NCBI GenBank assembly: GCA_035578905.1
Contig: JAQJVL010000005.1
Span: 310,001 to 374,000, forward strand
Length of the DNA: 64,000 nt
Reading direction: 5' to 3'
Source: Stictocephala bisonia
Taxonomy: Eukaryota > Arthropoda > Insecta > Hemiptera > Membracidae
Shown piece after piece: positions 61,976 to 64,000 of this stretch. The first letter of the stretch is position 1. Each line of letters begins with the position of its first letter. The notes beneath the pieces are model-generated. The model was not told the origin of the DNA, searched no databases, and saw only the letters and a program-made list of their open reading frames with translations. The position numbers were made by a program, and so were the translations under genes.

Positions 61976-62350
61976 GTTTCGGTCCCTGACACCCAACCAC
62001 ACTAAACACGTTATGGTTTCAATCCTACAGAGTAAAGAAGGTTCTTAATCTCAAAAAAGTTAATAAAACCATGAAAAACAATGAAAATGCATTAAACATT
62101 GTATGTTTATTCTAAAAATACTAATGTATTTATAAATATTTTGATATAAACAATTTTAATAGGGTTTTTAGATTTTCGGTCTCTGACACCCACCACACTA
62201 ATAATGTTACTATTACTCACCACACTAACCTAGGGTATGTTTCTTAATCACAAAAAATTTTTATAAAACCATGAAAAACAATGAAAATGCATTAAACATT
62301 GTATGTTTATTCTAAATTTTGAAATAAACAATTTTAATAGGGTTTTTCTA
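61976..62350. repeat. Two-copy tandem duplication of about 200 bp
   Basis: Both copies run from tttcggtcyctgacaccca through aaaccatgaaaaacaatg and cattaaacattgtatgttta to caattttaatagggttttt. The 3' two thirds are almost identical, while the first third differs. Copy 1 has about 25 bp extra (aatactaatgtatttata) near 62118. Confidence 0.9.
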
Positions 62351-62697
62351 ACGGTGTACAGTGTTTACTTTGAAAATCATTGAAACAAGAAGAGGAAAGT
62401 TGGGGTTAGTCAGTGATGGTTGTCGTAACTAAGTCGGGAGTAAGATTTACAATTTCATACACTGGAGTTGTGATAGATCAAGGTGAATATTTAATAATTT
62501 AAAACGTATTGGATAGTTATGTTTGGAAACATTTCATAAATTATTTATTTATTTGTCTGAAAATTCCTTAGAATTGCTCATTTATCTATAATACCCCTTC
62601 CTTAATTTTGCTTAGCAGATTTCAAAACTGCCAATATGTTACACTACTGTACAAGTGGATGGAATTAAGTAGGATTACAATAAATCAAGTTTGTACA
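62351..62697. other. AT-rich spacer
   Basis: No feature recognised. Confidence 0.5.
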
Positions 62698-64000
62698 TTT
62701 TGTTATGTAACATGCTATCTGTCCTAGGTATGTGTCCAATGACAGCTCTTCTTTGTATGTAACTTGCTATATGTCCTAGGTATGTGTCCAATGACAGCTC
62801 TTCTTTGTATGTAACTTGCTATCTGTCCTAGGTATGTGTCCAATGACAGCTTTTCTTTGTATGTAACATGCTATCTGTCCTAGGTATCTGTTCAATGACA
62901 GCTCTTCTTTGTATGTAACATGCTATCTGTCCTAGGTATTTGTTCAATGACAGCTCTTCTTTGTATGTAACATGCTATCTGTCCTAGGTATCTGTTCAAT
63001 GACAGCTCTTCTTTGTATGTAACATGCTATCTGTCCTAGGTATCTGTTCAATGACAGCTCTTCTTTGTATGTAACATGCTATCTGTCCTAGGTATGTGTC
63101 CAGTGACAGTTCTTCTTTGTATGTAACATGCTATCTGTCCTAGGTATCTGTCCAATGACAGCTCTTCTTTGTATGTAACATGCTATCTGTCCTAGGTATC
63201 TGTTCAATGACAGCTCTTCTTTGTATGTAACATGCTATCTGTCATAGGTATCTGTTCAATGAAAGCTCTTCTTTGTATGTAACATGCTATCTGTCCTAGG
63301 TATCTGTTCAATGACAGCTCTTCTTTGTATGTAACATGCTATCTGTCCTAGGTATCTGTTCAATGACAGCTCTTCTTTGTATGTAACATGTTATCTGTCC
63401 TAGGTATCTGTTCAATGACAGCTCTTCTTTGTATGTAACATGCTATCTGTCCTAGGTATCTGTTCAATGACAGCTCTTCTTTGTATGTAACATGCTATCT
63501 GTCCTAGGTATCTGTTCAATGACAGCTCTTCTTTGTATGTAACGTGATATCTGTCCTAGGTATGTGTCCAATGAAAGCTTTTCTTTGTATGTAACATGCT
63601 ATGTGTCCTAGGTATGTGTCCAATGACAGCTTTTCTTTGTATGTAACATGCTATCTGTCCTAGGTATCTGTTCAATGACAGCTCTTCTTTGTATATAACA
63701 TGCTATCTGTCCTAGGTATCTGTTCAATGACAGCTCTTCTTTGTATGTAACATGCTATCTGTCCTAGGTATCTGTTCAATGACAGCTTTTCTTTGTATGT
63801 AACATGCTATCTGTCCTAGGTATGTGTTCAATGACAGCTCTTCTTTGTATGTAACATGCTATCTGTCCTAGGTATCTGTCCAATGACAGCTTTTCTTTGT
63901 ATGTAACATGCTATCTGTCCTAGGTATGTGTTCAATGACAGCTCTTCTTTGTATGTAACATACTATCTGTCCTAGGTATCTGTCCAATGACAGCTTTTCT
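62698..64000. repeat. 52-bp satellite running off the window
   Basis: At least 25 copies of a 52-bp unit with gtatgtaacatgctatctgt, cctaggtatctgttcaatga and cagctcttcttt. Two subtypes: ctgttcaat and gtgtccaat, with sporadic cttttct versus ctcttct. The left-most three copies are the gtgtccaat type. The right end is outside the window. Confidence 0.95.

Overview
This is a repeat-dominated stretch of an animal nuclear genome, most likely an arthropod and probably an insect. The evidence is AT-rich DNA with no bacterial gene layout, degraded non-LTR retrotransposons (LINEs) of jockey-like and R2-like type, a tRNA-derived SINE, short TIR elements with hAT-type (8 bp) and TTAA target duplications, and TTAGG-like words inside one palindrome. 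I found no intact host protein-coding gene. Every long open frame lies in a tandem array or a decayed transposon. The species cannot be named from the sequence.

Layout. 1-1770: 29-bp monomers arranged as 58-bp dimers. 1771-3230: AT-rich DNA. 3231-6570: a 59-bp array interrupted by a 373-bp hairpin element and a 5'-truncated LINE. 6580-8395: 26-bp array. 9212-14548: a 39-bp satellite with a 632-bp higher-order period. 14592-15061: TTAA element. 15162-16570: 102-bp array. 17171-17397: SINE. 17923-18490: 70-bp array. 18826-21260: 53-bp array. 22673-23095: second TTAA element. 23541-24050: 36-bp array. 24297-26535: diverged duplications and an inverted-repeat element around a 35-bp array. 27770-28920: dispersed repeat. 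29470-31345: dead LINE split by a hAT-like element. 33440-39620: large composite satellite with decayed edges. 40366-49280: foldback-like element whose inverted arms carry 96-bp arrays. 51985-53930: dead jockey-like LINE, minus strand. 54130-56385: second dispersed-repeat copy with an internal 50-bp array. 57100-59080: dead R2-like LINE with a restriction-like endonuclease region, minus strand. 60042-61110: two more TTAA elements around another dispersed repeat. 61976-62350: two-copy duplication. 62698-64000: 52-bp array running off the window.

Roughly 45% of the window (my estimate) is tandem repeat, in about fifteen families that look unrelated. Several arrays sit inside, or appear to have grown from, transposable elements. 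The two main themes are nested transposition that can be ordered in time, and repeated birth of satellites from mobile elements. The most unusual object is the 8.9-kb foldback-like element at 40.4-49.3 kb. Two possible splice-signal pairs (near 27.3 and 51.0 kb) hint that the region could be intronic, but this is weak.
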